64,000 nt of DNA from Caulobacterales bacterium (lineage in GTDB: Bacteria > Pseudomonadota > Alphaproteobacteria > Caulobacterales > Caulobacteraceae). The number at the start of each line of letters is the position of its first letter. The first letter of the stretch is position 1. The translations under genes and the position numbers were made by a program. Where the stretch lies: the NCBI GenBank assembly GCA_019510435.1, contig JAEKKJ010000016.1, positions 465,434 through 529,433 on the forward strand, in the 5' to 3' direction. The notes under the pieces are model-generated. The model saw nothing but the letters and a program-made list of their open reading frames with translations, had not been told where the DNA came from and searched no databases. Below are positions 23,495 through 32,672 of this stretch, piece after piece.

Positions 23495-24033
23495 GTGGCG
23501 CGGGTCCTGGAGGAGAGCGTCGCCATCGCCCGGTGCAGCGCCACCTTGGCGGCGCCCTCGGTCATGCCGGCGCGCGCCCCGGCCTCGGCCAAGCTGAGGC
23601 CCTCGATCTTCACGTCGCGGATCAGCCGTTGCTGGCGCTCGGGCAGCGTGACCAGCAGGCGCTCCAGGTCCAGGCGCGCCTCGGCGCTGAGGTCGGGCTC
23701 CTCCCAGAGGCTGTCCTCGACGAACTCCAGCGGCACGTGGGCGCGGATGCGCCGGCGGCGCCAGTGGTCGATCAGCTTGTAGCGCGCGACCGCATAGGCC
23801 CAGGCCGTGAACGGCTGGCTGGGGTCGTAGGTCGCCCGGCGGCGATGGATGGCGAGCAGGGTCTCCTGCACCAGGTCCTCCAGGTCGGCGGCGTGGTCCT
23901 GAGCGAGGCGCCGGCCGAAATAGATGGCGAGACGCTCGGCGAGCACGGACAGCAACTCGCGCCAAGCCGCGGCCTCGCCCGCCTGGGCGCGGCGCATCAG
24001 CGCGTTCAGCCGCGGTTCGAGATCGACGCTCAC
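23491..24033 (-). CDS. sigF: SigF-type ECF RNA polymerase sigma factor
   Basis: 180 residues. Region 2 has LEDLVQETLLAIHRRRATYDPSQPFTAWAYAVAR and LIDHWRRRRIRAH; region 4 has LPERQQRLIRDVKIEGLSLAEAG and MTEGAAKVALHRAMATL. The overlap with the NrsF-type gene (DUF1109) identifies it as the ECF16-like SigF of Caulobacter. It is transcribed away from the bufferin operon, which carries a perfect SigF-type promoter. Expected signals are copper, chromate or other oxidant and metal stress. Confidence 0.9.
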   Translation of the reverse strand: MSVDLEPRLNALMRRAQAGEAAAWRELLSVLAERLAIYFGRRLAQDHAADLEDLVQETLLAIHRRRATYDPSQPFTAWAYAVARYKLIDHWRRRRIRAHVPLEFVEDSLWEEPDLSAEARLDLERLLVTLPERQQRLIRDVKIEGLSLAEAGARAGMTEGAAKVALHRAMATLSSRTRAT

Positions 24034-24051
24034 GCCGGTTTCGTCACCTAG

Positions 24052-24076
24052 TTCGTCCGAGCGCGCGCGAGGTTAC
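24052..24076 (-). promoter_or_regulatory. Near-consensus SigF-type promoter before sigF
   Basis: Minus strand GTAACC (24076-24071), a 15-nt spacer, then CGAA (24055-24052), about 20 nt upstream of the sigF ATG. The spacer is one short of the 16 nt seen on the other strand, so autoregulation is possible but not firm. Confidence 0.45.
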
Positions 24077-24109
24077 GCGCGTTGCCCAAAATGAAGAGTC
24101 TTTGGGCTT

Positions 24110-24135
24110 GTAACCTGCGCCGGTCCCGCCGCGAA
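24110..24135 (+). promoter_or_regulatory. SigF-type promoter of the bufferin operon
   Basis: GTAACC (24110-24115), a 16-nt spacer, then CGAA (24132-24135). This equals the SigF consensus I recall for Caulobacter crescentus (GTAACC-N16-CGAA). It lies 55 nt upstream of the bufA ATG. Confidence 0.8.
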
Positions 24136-24189
24136 CTAGCTCCCGACCAAGCCGTTGTGGCCGGTCCTGACAACCGGGAGCTGACGCTC

Positions 24190-24483
24190 ATGAACACCCT
24201 TTCCACCACGCTGGCCGCCTCGGCCGTCCTGGCCCTGATGGGCGGCGCCGCCATGGCGCAGGACAGCATGTCCAAGGACAAGATGGCCAAGCCCGCCGCC
24301 ACCGAGAAGTGCTTCGGCGTCGCCAAGGCCGGCCAGAACGATTGCAAGGCCGGCGCGGGCACCACCTGCGCAGGCACCTCGAAGGTCGACTACGACGGCA
24401 AGGCCTTCAAGGAAGTCGCCAAGGGCACGTGCGTCACCATGAAGACGCCGACCGGCATGGGCTCGCTGACGCCCAAGGCCTGA
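24190..24483 (+). CDS. bufA: Bufferin precursor peptide (DUF2282, BufA1-like)
   Basis: 97 residues. A signal peptide (about 1-23, cut after AMA) leads to a small mature part with four Cys: C41 (EKCFG), C52 (NDCKAG), C60 (TTCAG) and C81 (GTCVTM). This is the DUF2282 pattern. Bufferins are exported RiPPs in which central Cys residues are converted to thiooxazoles that bind copper; C52 and C60 would be the modified pair by analogy. GGGAG lies upstream. It is first gene after a SigF-type promoter and is followed by the modifying enzyme genes bufB and bufC. A DUF2282-based call; the chemistry in this strain is inferred. Confidence 0.88.
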   Translation: MNTLSTTLAASAVLALMGGAAMAQDSMSKDKMAKPAATEKCFGVAKAGQNDCKAGAGTTCAGTSKVDYDGKAFKEVAKGTCVTMKTPTGMGSLTPKA

Positions 24484-24510
24484 TCGCAAAGCTTCGCGAA
24501 AGCCAGCCAG

Positions 24511-25347
24511 ATGAGCCCGCACGCCCACGCCGGCGTCAGCCTGAAGCCTCAGCACTACGCCGAGGCCCTGGCGGCGCGTGAGGATGGCCTGTGGTTCGAG
24601 GTCCATGCCGAGAACTACATGGCCGCGGGCGGTCCGCGGCTCGCCTGGCTGGAGGCGATCGGCGACGGCAAGCCCCTCTCCCTCCACGGGGTCGGCCTGT
24701 CGCTGGCGGCGGACGAGGCGCCGGATGCGGGGCACCTCGCAGCCCTGCGGCGCCTCGTCGACCGCTATCGCCCGGCGCTCGTCTCCGAGCACCTGGCGTG
24801 GTCGAGGCGGCAGGGGGTCTATGCCCCGGACCTCCTGCCGTTCCCGCGCAGCCGCGCCATGCTGGAGCGGACCTCAGCCAACGTCGCGCGCATGCAGGAC
24901 GCGATCGCGCGGCCAGTGCTGATCGAGAATCCCTCGCTGTACCTGGCCCTCAAGGGCCACGACTACGACGAGGCCGAGTTCCTGGCGCGGCTGTGCGAAC
25001 GCGCCGGCTGCGGCCTCCTGGTGGACGTGAACAACGTCTTCGTCAGCGCCCATAACCTCGGCTATTCGGCGGGAGGCTATCTGGACGCCCTGCCCGCGGC
25101 GGCGGTGGGCGAGATCCACCTGGCCGGCCACAGCGCCGATCCCGGCCTGGGCGCCGACCTCCTGATCGACAGCCATGACGCACCCGTCGCCGAGCCGGTG
25201 TGGCGGCTGTACGCCCGGCTGATCGAGCGGATCGGGCCGCGGCCGACCCTGATCGAGCGGGATGGGGCGATCCCGGCCTTCGCCGATCTGGTGGGCGAGC
25301 GCGCCCGGGCCGAGAGCCTGCTGCGGCGGGAGCCGGCCCATGCGTGA
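24511..25347 (+). CDS. bufB: MNIO-family iron oxidase BufB (DUF692)
   Basis: 278 residues, a TIM-barrel DUF692 enzyme. Likely metal ligands and active-site segments are WFEVHAENYM (28-37), LSLHGVGLSL (56-65), VSEHLAWS, LIENPS, LLVDVNNVFVSAHN, EIHLAGHS and LIDSHDAPV, near full family length. MNIO enzymes use several irons and oxygen to rework Cys in a precursor peptide. It lies 27 nt after bufA and overlaps bufC by 8 nt. Confidence 0.9.
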   Translation: MSPHAHAGVSLKPQHYAEALAAREDGLWFEVHAENYMAAGGPRLAWLEAIGDGKPLSLHGVGLSLAADEAPDAGHLAALRRLVDRYRPALVSEHLAWSRRQGVYAPDLLPFPRSRAMLERTSANVARMQDAIARPVLIENPSLYLALKGHDYDEAEFLARLCERAGCGLLVDVNNVFVSAHNLGYSAGGYLDALPAAAVGEIHLAGHSADPGLGADLLIDSHDAPVAEPVWRLYARLIERIGPRPTLIERDGAIPAFADLVGERARAESLLRREPAHA

Positions 25348-26104
25348 GGCCTTCCACGACGCCTTCGTCGCCGCCCTCTCCGGGGACCTTGCCGCGCTGG
25401 CGCCCTGGAGCGAGGCGCCGGACCTGGACGCGCGGCTCAGCGTCTATCGCAACACCGTCGCCAAGGGCTGCGCCGACGCCCTGGTGGCCCAGTTCCCGAC
25501 GGTGGCCAAGCTGGTGGGCGAGCCCTGGCTCGGGGCAGCCGCGGTGGAATTCGCCCGCGCGCATCCGCCGACCGAGGCGGCGCTGCTGACCTACGGGGCG
25601 GATTTCCCCGCCTGGCTGGAGACCTTCGCCCCGGCCGCCGACATGCCGTGGCTGCCCGGCCTCGCCGCCCTGGACTACCTCTGGACCGAGGCGCACCTGG
25701 CCGCCGACGCGCCGCCCCTGGACCCGGCCGCCCTGCAGGCGCTGGCGCCTGAGGACTTCGCCCGCCTGCGCCTGGTCCTGCATCCGGCGGCGCGGTTCGC
25801 GAGCTTCGAGGCGGCGATCCCGTCCCTGTGGCTGGCGCTGCAGGCCGAGACGCCGCCCGCCGCCTTCGAGCTGGGCGCCGAGCCGGAGGGCCTGCTCTTC
25901 CTGCGGCCGGCGCTCGACATCACCCCCATCCGGCTCGCCCCCGGCGCCTTCGCCCTGCTCGCCGCCTGCCGCGACAGGCGCAGCCTGGCCGAGGCGGCCG
26001 CCGCCGCCCTCGCGGCCGAACCCCGCCTCGACCTGCAGGCCGCCTTCGCCGAACTGATCCTCGGCGGGGCCTTCGCCGAGCTCGCACCCCTGGAGACCGC
26101 ATGA
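25340..26104 (+). CDS. bufC: BufC-like partner protein (DUF2063)
   Basis: 254 residues. The N-terminal DUF2063 domain (about 1-95: [49 protein letters not shown]) is followed by a second domain ([31 protein letters not shown]). This is the typical partner of DUF692 enzymes: it binds the precursor leader and brings it to the MNIO. The ATG at 25340 overlaps the bufB stop; the stop overlaps the DoxX-like start. Confidence 0.88.
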   Translation: MREAFHDAFVAALSGDLAALAPWSEAPDLDARLSVYRNTVAKGCADALVAQFPTVAKLVGEPWLGAAAVEFARAHPPTEAALLTYGADFPAWLETFAPAADMPWLPGLAALDYLWTEAHLAADAPPLDPAALQALAPEDFARLRLVLHPAARFASFEAAIPSLWLALQAETPPAAFELGAEPEGLLFLRPALDITPIRLAPGAFALLAACRDRRSLAEAAAAALAAEPRLDLQAAFAELILGGAFAELAPLETA

Positions 26105-26568
26105 CCGCCCCCGCCCTCACCGCGCCCGTCGCCCCGCCGCTGCGCGCCATCCGCGCCTTCGGCCAGCTGGCCCAGCGCCTGATCCCGGAGTCCGCTATCG
26201 GCCTCGTCGTCCGCCTGGGCGTCGCCGGCGTCTTCTTCCAGTCCGGCCGCAGCAAGGTGGACGGGATCCTGCACATCACCGACGGGACCTACACCCTGTT
26301 CCGCGAGGAATACCGGTTGCCGCTGATCCCGCCGGAGATCGCCGCCCACCTGGCGACCTATTCGGAGCACCTGTTCTCGATCCTGCTGGTCCTCGGCTTG
26401 TTCACCCGGTTCTCAGCCCTTGCGTTCCTGGGCATGACCACGGTGATCGAGGTGTTCGTCTATCCCGACGCCTGGCCGACGCACCTCTCCTGGGTGTGCC
26501 TGCTGATCTACCTCATCGCCCGCGGCGGCGGGGCCTTCAGCCTCGACCGCGCCTTGAAGCTCGACTGA
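26101..26568 (+). CDS. DoxX family membrane protein
   Basis: 155 residues, four TM helices (around 30-48, 85-103, 107-123, 129-145), with [20 protein letters not shown], the DoxX N-terminal helix, and [20 protein letters not shown]. DoxX proteins are often found in bufferin operons. They may link to redox or quinone chemistry, but the role is unknown. The start overlaps the bufC stop by 4 nt (ATGA). Confidence 0.85.
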   Translation: MTAPALTAPVAPPLRAIRAFGQLAQRLIPESAIGLVVRLGVAGVFFQSGRSKVDGILHITDGTYTLFREEYRLPLIPPEIAAHLATYSEHLFSILLVLGLFTRFSALAFLGMTTVIEVFVYPDAWPTHLSWVCLLIYLIARGGGAFSLDRALKLD

Positions 26569-26617
26569 CCCCGCCGACGTATCCACCATGACCTCCAGAT
26601 CCCCCGAAGGGCCGACC

Positions 26618-27193
26618 ATGAAGACCAAGCTCCTTTCCGCCATCGCCGCCGCGGCGGTGTTCGCCGGCGCCGCCGACCCCGCCCTGGCCGCCACCAAGAC
26701 CGCGGTCTTCGCCGGGGGCTGCTTCTGGTCGATGGAAAAGGCGTTCGAGCACGAGCCGGGCGTCGTCGAGGCGGTCTCCGGCTACGGCGGCGGCAGCCGG
26801 CCCAACCCCACCTACGACAACCACGAGGGCTACCTGGAATCGGTGAAGGTCACCTACGACCCAGCCAAGGTCAGCTACGCCCAGCTGGTGGACTACTACT
26901 ACCACAGCATCGACCCCACCGACCCGACGGGCCAGATCTGCGACAAGGGCCCGTCCTACCGCCTGGCGGTGTTCGTCTCGACGCCCGAGGAGCGCCAAGT
27001 CGCCGAGGCCGAGCGGGTGAAGATCGAAAAGCAGCTGAACGCCAAGGTGACGGTGCAGACCCGCCCCGCCTCCAGCTTCGTGGCGGCCGAGGCCTACCAC
27101 CAGGACTTCGCGCGCCGGAACCCAGCCTACTACCAGCGCTACTACGAAGGGTGCGGCCGCGAGCGCGCGCTGAAGGCGATCTGGGGGCGGTAA
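26618..27193 (+). CDS. msrA: Exported peptide-methionine (S)-S-oxide reductase
   Basis: 191 residues with a signal peptide (about 1-25, cut near ALA-ATK) followed by the MsrA core: FAGGCFWSMEKAFE with catalytic C35, SGYGGGSRPNPTYDNH, then DPTDPTGQICDKGPSYR and EAYHQDF. It repairs oxidised methionine in the periplasm. The start at 26618 is chosen over 26588 because it begins at MKTKLLSAI, a good signal start. It is 49 nt after the DoxX gene and probably in the SigF operon. Caulobacter SigF regulon includes Met sulfoxide repair, so the location fits. Confidence 0.92.
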   Translation: MKTKLLSAIAAAAVFAGAADPALAATKTAVFAGGCFWSMEKAFEHEPGVVEAVSGYGGGSRPNPTYDNHEGYLESVKVTYDPAKVSYAQLVDYYYHSIDPTDPTGQICDKGPSYRLAVFVSTPEERQVAEAERVKIEKQLNAKVTVQTRPASSFVAAEAYHQDFARRNPAYYQRYYEGCGRERALKAIWGR

Positions 27194-27200
27194 GGGCATT

Positions 27201-27329
27201 CAGCGCCCCCTCCACCCTTCGGGGTCCCCCTCCCCCGCTGAAGCGGGGGAGGAACTGGGCGGGGCATCAGACCTAAGTTCCTCCCCCGCCTGCGGGGAGG
27301 GGGACCGCGACGCGGTGGAGGGGGCGCTG
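27201..27329. repeat. REP-like palindromic element (family B) in a convergent gap
   Basis: Terminal arms CAGCGCCCCCTCCACC (27201-27216) and GGTGGAGGGGGCGCTG (27314-27329) are perfect 16-bp inverted copies. Inner parts CCCCCTCCCCCGC and GCGGGGGAGGAA repeat the theme. The element lies between convergent msrA and the GT39 gene. Related to 18152-18357. Confidence 0.82.
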
Positions 27330-27351
27330 AAGCTGGCGCTGCCGCTGCCGC

Positions 27352-28860
27352 CTAAGGCCGCGGGCGCGGCGCAAAGCCCTCGCCGACGAACATCTCCAGG
27401 CGGCGCCTGTGGTGGCGGTCGAGCCAGACCGAGTCGATCTCCAGCCCTGAGGCGCGCTGGAAGTCGGCCTGCATCTCGGCGCGCCGCCAGCCTTCGTAGG
27501 ACACCATCAGCACCCGCCCGCCCAGCGCCGCGGTCAGGGGCGCGGCGGTCTCCGCCTGGTTGCGCGGCTCGCCCATCAGGAGCCAGCTGGTCAGCGGCGC
27601 GGCCTCGGTCAGCCGGTCGCGGCCGTAGTAGGCGGTGGCGTAGAACAGGAAGCGGTTGTTGACCGCGATGGCGGTCAGGCCCGGCTCGCGCTCGGCGCGG
27701 TCCAGCACGATGCGCGCGGTCTCCGCCCAGCCGCGGGCGCGCTTCAGGCCATTGGCGAGACCGATGCGATCGCCGAACGCCGGCTGCAGCACCACCGCCA
27801 GCACCACCAGGGCCACGGCCGCCTGCAGGGCGATGGCGGCGATCAGCCAGCGCCGGGCCCGCCAGCGCACCAGCCAGGCCGCCGCCAGCACCGCACCGGG
27901 CAGATAGGCCGCGCCCGACCAGTTGGCGTTGGCGCGGCTGATGAAGGCCTGGGCGGTGACGATGGCCAGCGGCGGCAGGGTGAAGCAGAGCAGCGTCAGG
28001 TCGGCGGGCGGCAGCCGGCGTCGGACGACGGCGAGCCCCACGCCGAGAGTCAGGACTCCAAGCGGGATCGGCCCGAACACCCCGAACTGCGAGCCCACGA
28101 AGGCGCCCAGGGCGCTGAGGTTGAAGAGCCGCACGCCGCTCCAGGCGGCGTTGGCGGCGGTGTGGTGCAGGGTCGCGAAATCGTGGCTGGCGTTCCAGGC
28201 GAGGTTGGGCGCGACGACCACGGCGAAGGCCGCGGCGGCGGCCAGGATGCTCGCCGGACTCCAGGCGCCGCGGGCCCGGCTGGAGACCGCCAGATGGATC
28301 GCAACGCCCACCAGGAAATAGACGGCCGCGTACTTCGACAGGAACGCCAGGCCGAGCGCCGCGCCCAGGCCCGCCGCCGTCAGCAGGCGCAGTCGTCCCT
28401 GAAGATCCGGCAGCGCCACATAGGCCAGGATCGCCAGGCCCAGGAAGAACAGCAGCGGCGCGTCGGTGGCGGCGACCAGGGCCGAGAGCTGCACGCCCGG
28501 CATCAGGGCGTAGAGCGCCGCCGCCGCCAGCCCGACCGCGCCGCCATAGAGCCGCCGGCCGATGAGGTACACCACGAAGGTCGCGCCGCCCTGGAACAGG
28601 GCCGCCGACAGCCGCACCCAGCCCTCCGAATCACCACCTAGGGCGGTGGTCGCCCGGATCGCCCAGGCGATCATCGGGGGCTTGGAATAGTAGCCGAAGT
28701 CCAGGGTGCGCGACCAAAGCCAGTACTGGGCCTCGTCCGGGTAGAGCTCGAGCGGCGAGCGGAACAGCGCCGCCACCCGCGCGAAGGTGAGGCCGACCGC
28801 CAGCAGCGCCGCCATGCGGAGCTCCTGCGCGGGCTCCGGCGAGGATTTCGGTTCGGACAT
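27352..28860 (-). CDS. GT39-family glycosyltransferase, ArnT-like
   Basis: 502 residues with about 10-11 TM helices. The GT-C motif with the catalytic acids is in LYPDEAQYWLWSRTLD-FGYYSKPPMIAW near residues 39-66, a pattern shared with ArnT and the PMT family. It probably uses a polyprenyl-phosphate sugar to glycosylate a lipid or protein on the periplasmic face. The ATG at 28860 stands alone, divergent from the TonB receptor gene. Confidence 0.85.
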   Translation of the reverse strand: MSEPKSSPEPAQELRMAALLAVGLTFARVAALFRSPLELYPDEAQYWLWSRTLDFGYYSKPPMIAWAIRATTALGGDSEGWVRLSAALFQGGATFVVYLIGRRLYGGAVGLAAAALYALMPGVQLSALVAATDAPLLFFLGLAILAYVALPDLQGRLRLLTAAGLGAALGLAFLSKYAAVYFLVGVAIHLAVSSRARGAWSPASILAAAAAFAVVVAPNLAWNASHDFATLHHTAANAAWSGVRLFNLSALGAFVGSQFGVFGPIPLGVLTLGVGLAVVRRRLPPADLTLLCFTLPPLAIVTAQAFISRANANWSGAAYLPGAVLAAAWLVRWRARRWLIAAIALQAAVALVVLAVVLQPAFGDRIGLANGLKRARGWAETARIVLDRAEREPGLTAIAVNNRFLFYATAYYGRDRLTEAAPLTSWLLMGEPRNQAETAAPLTAALGGRVLMVSYEGWRRAEMQADFQRASGLEIDSVWLDRHHRRRLEMFVGEGFAPRPRP

Positions 28861-29077
28861 GCAACACCTGAAGGGGCGCGGACCCTAGCTCGCGGTGGGG
28901 CGCCGCGAAAGCGGGCGTCGAGTGTCCGCGAAGACACATACGCGGGCTTTGTGACACCCAACGGCCGCCTGTCTGCAAACCGTCATCAATGCGCTGGACA
29001 AGGGCGCTAGACGGATAACATTGGTTATTTGGGCCGGCCGAGTCTGGGCCGGTGGGGAGCCTGAGGGGGTTCAATAT

Positions 29078-32000
29078 ATGAGACGCTACATTTGCGGCGC
29101 GGCTGTGGCCGTGCTCGCGGCGGCTGCGACGAGCGCGGCCTATGCCCAGGAAACGACCTCCGCCGTCCACGGCGTGGTCACGGCCGGCGGCGCGCCCGTG
29201 GCCGGCGCCTCGGTGACGATCCTGCACACGCCGTCCGGCACGCGGGCGGCGACGTCCACGCAGTCGACCGGCACGTTCGACCTGCGCGGCCTGCGTCCCG
29301 GCGGCCCCTACACCATCACCATCAAGGCCCCGAACCAGCCCCAGAAGGTGCTGACCGGTGTGCAACTGCAGGTCACCCAGACCGCGAACCTGGACATCGA
29401 CCTAGCCGAGGTCGAGGAGCTGGTGGTCACCGGCGCCCTCACCCGCAACGCCGAGCAGGGCCCCAAGACCGTCCTCGACCGCGCCGAGATCGCCACCGTG
29501 GTCAGCGTCGCACGCGACCCGCGCGACCTCGCCCGCCGCGACATCCTGGTTTCGCAGGACCTTTCCGGCGCCCGCGTGGGCGCCAACGCGGGCGGCATCT
29601 CGATCGCCGGCTCCAACCCCCGCTTCAACCGCATCACCGTGGACGGCGTCTCGGCCCAGGACCAGTTCGGCCTGGCTCAGGGCGGCCTGACCACCAACCG
29701 CGGCCCCGTGACCCTGGACGCCATCGACCAGTTCGCCGTGGCCGCCGTGCCGACCGACGTGGAAAACGGTGACTTCTCCGGCGGCGCCCTGAACATCGTG
29801 CTGCGCTCAGGCACGAACAGCTTCCACGGCACCGCGTTCGTCAATTACCTGAACGACGGCCTGGTGGGGCATCACCTCTCCGACCTGCGCGTGAAGCAGG
29901 CGATCAGCCAGAAGAACTACGGCGCGTTCCTGTCCGGCCCGATCTGGAAGGACCACCTGTTCTTCGCGGTCTCCTACGAGAACTACAAGTCGATCGACCC
30001 GACCCTGTTCTCGGTCGCCGGCGCCGGGGCCCCGAACGCCTTCAAGAACGGCACGACCCAGGCGTTGATCGACAGCGTCGTCAATACCTTCAACACCAAG
30101 TACGCCGCCAAGTACGACCTGGGCGGCAGCCCGCTGACCGAGCCGGTCACCGACAAGAAGTACTCCGCCAAGATCGACTGGAACATCAGCGACCGGCACC
30201 GGCTCAGCATCACCTACCGCTACGCCAAGTCGAGCTCGATCCAGCGGACCGACCTGGGCTCGGTGGTCAACGGCCAGGAGAACGTGAGCCTCAGCTCGCA
30301 CTGGTACACCCAGCTGAACAAGGACGACGCGGTCACCGCCGAACTGCACGACAACTGGACCGACCAGTTCTCGACCACCTTCAAGGCGACCTACCGCGAC
30401 TTCCGCAACGGCCAGAACCCGCCGGGCGGGCAGAACTTCGCCGACATCAGCGTCTGCACGGCGCCGACCTCGGACGCCACGCTCACCAGCTGCGCCAACG
30501 GCAACGAGATCGTGCGCTTCGGTCCGGACCAGTTCCGCCACGCCAACTCGTTGGATGAGCAGGAATTCCGCATCTACGGCCTGGCCGAGTACACGTACCA
30601 GAACCACCACTTCAAGGTCGGCGGCCAGGCCCGCAAGGCCATGGTGTTCGACGTGTTCGTGCCGCAGTCGCACGGCCTCTACTACTTCGACTCCCTCGCC
30701 GACTTCCAAGCCGGCAAGGCCGACAGCGTGACCTACCAGAACGCCATCAGCGGCAAGCCGACCGATGCGGCGTTCGACTCCACCTACTGGACCTACAGCG
30801 GCTACGCCCAGGACACGATCGACGTCACCGACGACCTGCGCCTGTCGGTGGGCGTGCGGGCCGAGACCTACAGCGAGCCCGACCGGCCGACCCTGAACCC
30901 GAACTTCGTGGCGCGGAACGGCTTTGCGAACACCAAGACCATCGACCACGTCTGGATCGTGATGCCGCGGGTTTCCGCCGACTGGAAGCCCTTCGCCGGC
31001 CTCAAGCTCTCGGCGGGCGGCGGCCTCTTCGCTGGCGGCACGCCCGACGTGCTCACCGGCACGCCTTTCTACAACAACGGCTACGAGACCAACACGATCA
31101 TTGTGAACCGGACGGCGTCGGGCTTCTCCGAAATCACCGGCGCGGGCGGCTTCACACAAGCGATCGGCTCGTCGGCGCTGGACAACCTCCTCACCAACCC
31201 GAACGTGTTCGTCACGCCGACGGCGCCGGTGGTGGCGTTCCAGCAGGGCAATGTGCCCGGCGCGACCGGCGTGCCGCCCCTGGCTCCGGTCTTCGCCTTG
31301 CAGCCGGGCTTCCAACTGCCCGGCAACTGGAAGGTGTTCCTGTCCGGCACCTGGAACCTGCCCGACATGTGGCACGGCGTGACGCATAACATGCAGATCA
31401 CCGGCGACTTCGTGCAGACCCAGCAGCGCAGCGAGATCAGCTACACCGACCTGCGCGCCCAGCCGCTGGTGGTGAACGGCGTCCAGCAGTTCCTGCCGGA
31501 CGGCCGGATCCGCTACGACGGCCTGGCCAACACCACGCCGGGCAAGATCACCACGAACGGCGGTGGCAACCAGGACCTGCTGGTGGTCAACAAGAACAAG
31601 GGCGACGGCTGGACTGCGGGCTTCACGATCTCGAAGACCTTCGACTTCGGCCTCGACGCCTCGTTCGGCTACGCGCGCCAGCACATGAACGACATCGGCC
31701 CGGGCCTGTTCTTCGGCACCACGGCCGGGTCGCTCTACAACACCATCCCGGCGTTCCTCGACCCGAACAACGACTACAAGGGCCGCTCGGTCTACGAGAT
31801 CAAGAACCGCTACAAGATGGAGCTGGGCTACAGCCACAAGTTCTTCGGCGACAACGAGACCAAGATCAGCCTGTTCGGCGAGCACCAGGACGGACGGCCC
31901 TTCGGCTTCTTCATGCAGGACCGCCAGTCGGGCCGCAGCCAGGTGTTCGGCACCACCAAGACCGCGCAGGCGCTCTACGTGCCTGACTTCGCGGCCGGTC

Positions 32001-32449
32001 CGGCCGCCGGCAATCCACTGAAGTACGGGATTGTCACCTTCGCCACGCCGCAGGACCTCGCCCTGTTCCAGGGCTATGTGAAGAACTTCAACATTCCGAC
32101 CGGGCTGGTGCAGAAGTACACCAACACCAACGGCGCCATTAACCGCGTCGACCTGCAGCTCAGCCAGCAGCTGCCGACCCTGATCGAGGGCCACAAGCTC
32201 AAGGTCCAGGTCGACATCCGCAACCTGCTGAACCTGATCAACAGCGACTGGGGCCTGGTGGGCGAATACAACGACATCAACACCCTGGCTCGGGTGGACT
32301 GCCTCGACGCCTCCGGCGGCCTGGCGCCCACCAACAGCCCGGCCTGCGTGAGCTACCGCTACTCCAGCGTGCCGACCAGCGTCACCAAGACCCGCAACAC
32401 GGCTCTGTCGCTCTGGTACGCCCAGGTTAGCCTGCGCTACGAGTTCTAG
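29078..32449 (+). CDS. TonB-dependent receptor with N-terminal CarboxypepD_reg domain (Oar-like)
   Basis: 1123 residues. The signal peptide (about 1-22, ending AYA) is followed by a carboxypeptidase-regulatory-like beta-sandwich (about 26-110, VHGVVTAGGAPVAGASVTI), a plug domain (GGISIAGSNPRFNRITVDGV) and a long beta barrel ending in VSLRYEF with the outer-membrane C-terminal Phe. Start at 29078 is the ATG of MRRYICGAA; the upstream extension adds nothing signal-like. It imports a large substrate, possibly peptide or polysaccharide fragments, using TonB energy. An intrinsic terminator follows. Confidence 0.9.
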   Translation: MRRYICGAAVAVLAAAATSAAYAQETTSAVHGVVTAGGAPVAGASVTILHTPSGTRAATSTQSTGTFDLRGLRPGGPYTITIKAPNQPQKVLTGVQLQVTQTANLDIDLAEVEELVVTGALTRNAEQGPKTVLDRAEIATVVSVARDPRDLARRDILVSQDLSGARVGANAGGISIAGSNPRFNRITVDGVSAQDQFGLAQGGLTTNRGPVTLDAIDQFAVAAVPTDVENGDFSGGALNIVLRSGTNSFHGTAFVNYLNDGLVGHHLSDLRVKQAISQKNYGAFLSGPIWKDHLFFAVSYENYKSIDPTLFSVAGAGAPNAFKNGTTQALIDSVVNTFNTKYAAKYDLGGSPLTEPVTDKKYSAKIDWNISDRHRLSITYRYAKSSSIQRTDLGSVVNGQENVSLSSHWYTQLNKDDAVTAELHDNWTDQFSTTFKATYRDFRNGQNPPGGQNFADISVCTAPTSDATLTSCANGNEIVRFGPDQFRHANSLDEQEFRIYGLAEYTYQNHHFKVGGQARKAMVFDVFVPQSHGLYYFDSLADFQAGKADSVTYQNAISGKPTDAAFDSTYWTYSGYAQDTIDVTDDLRLSVGVRAETYSEPDRPTLNPNFVARNGFANTKTIDHVWIVMPRVSADWKPFAGLKLSAGGGLFAGGTPDVLTGTPFYNNGYETNTIIVNRTASGFSEITGAGGFTQAIGSSALDNLLTNPNVFVTPTAPVVAFQQGNVPGATGVPPLAPVFALQPGFQLPGNWKVFLSGTWNLPDMWHGVTHNMQITGDFVQTQQRSEISYTDLRAQPLVVNGVQQFLPDGRIRYDGLANTTPGKITTNGGGNQDLLVVNKNKGDGWTAGFTISKTFDFGLDASFGYARQHMNDIGPGLFFGTTAGSLYNTIPAFLDPNNDYKGRSVYEIKNRYKMELGYSHKFFGDNETKISLFGEHQDGRPFGFFMQDRQSGRSQVFGTTKTAQALYVPDFAAGPAAGNPLKYGIVTFATPQDLALFQGYVKNFNIPTGLVQKYTNTNGAINRVDLQLSQQLPTLIEGHKLKVQVDIRNLLNLINSDWGLVGEYNDINTLARVDCLDASGGLAPTNSPACVSYRYSSVPTSVTKTRNTALSLWYAQVSLRYEF

Positions 32450-32472
32450 AGAGCAAGGTTCTTCCAACAATG

Positions 32473-32502
32473 GGGCGGTCCGGCGACGGGCCGCCCTTTT
32501 TT
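32473..32502 (+). terminator. Intrinsic terminator of the first TonB receptor gene
   Basis: GGGCGGTCCG and CGGGCCGCCC form a stem with a GCGA loop, followed by TTTTTT, 24 nt after the stop. Confidence 0.88.
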
Positions 32503-32672
32503 GTTTCGATTTGGCAAAAATGCTTGCGCAAAGGCCACAGTGTGACGGTCATTTGCTAACCGTCGCAAAAGGTTCACCTTCGGCCGATCCCGTTCGGTTA
32601 TAGGCGCCCCACAGGAGGGCCGCGGATCTCGTTGGGGCGAACCGCGGACGATCTTCGAAAAAGGGGTTTTCC

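Noticed and set aside
29807..32470. 887-codon antisense ORF over the Oar-like receptor
   Set aside because: Low-complexity Val/Gly/Leu/Arg composition, no domain, complete overlap with a clear TonB receptor.
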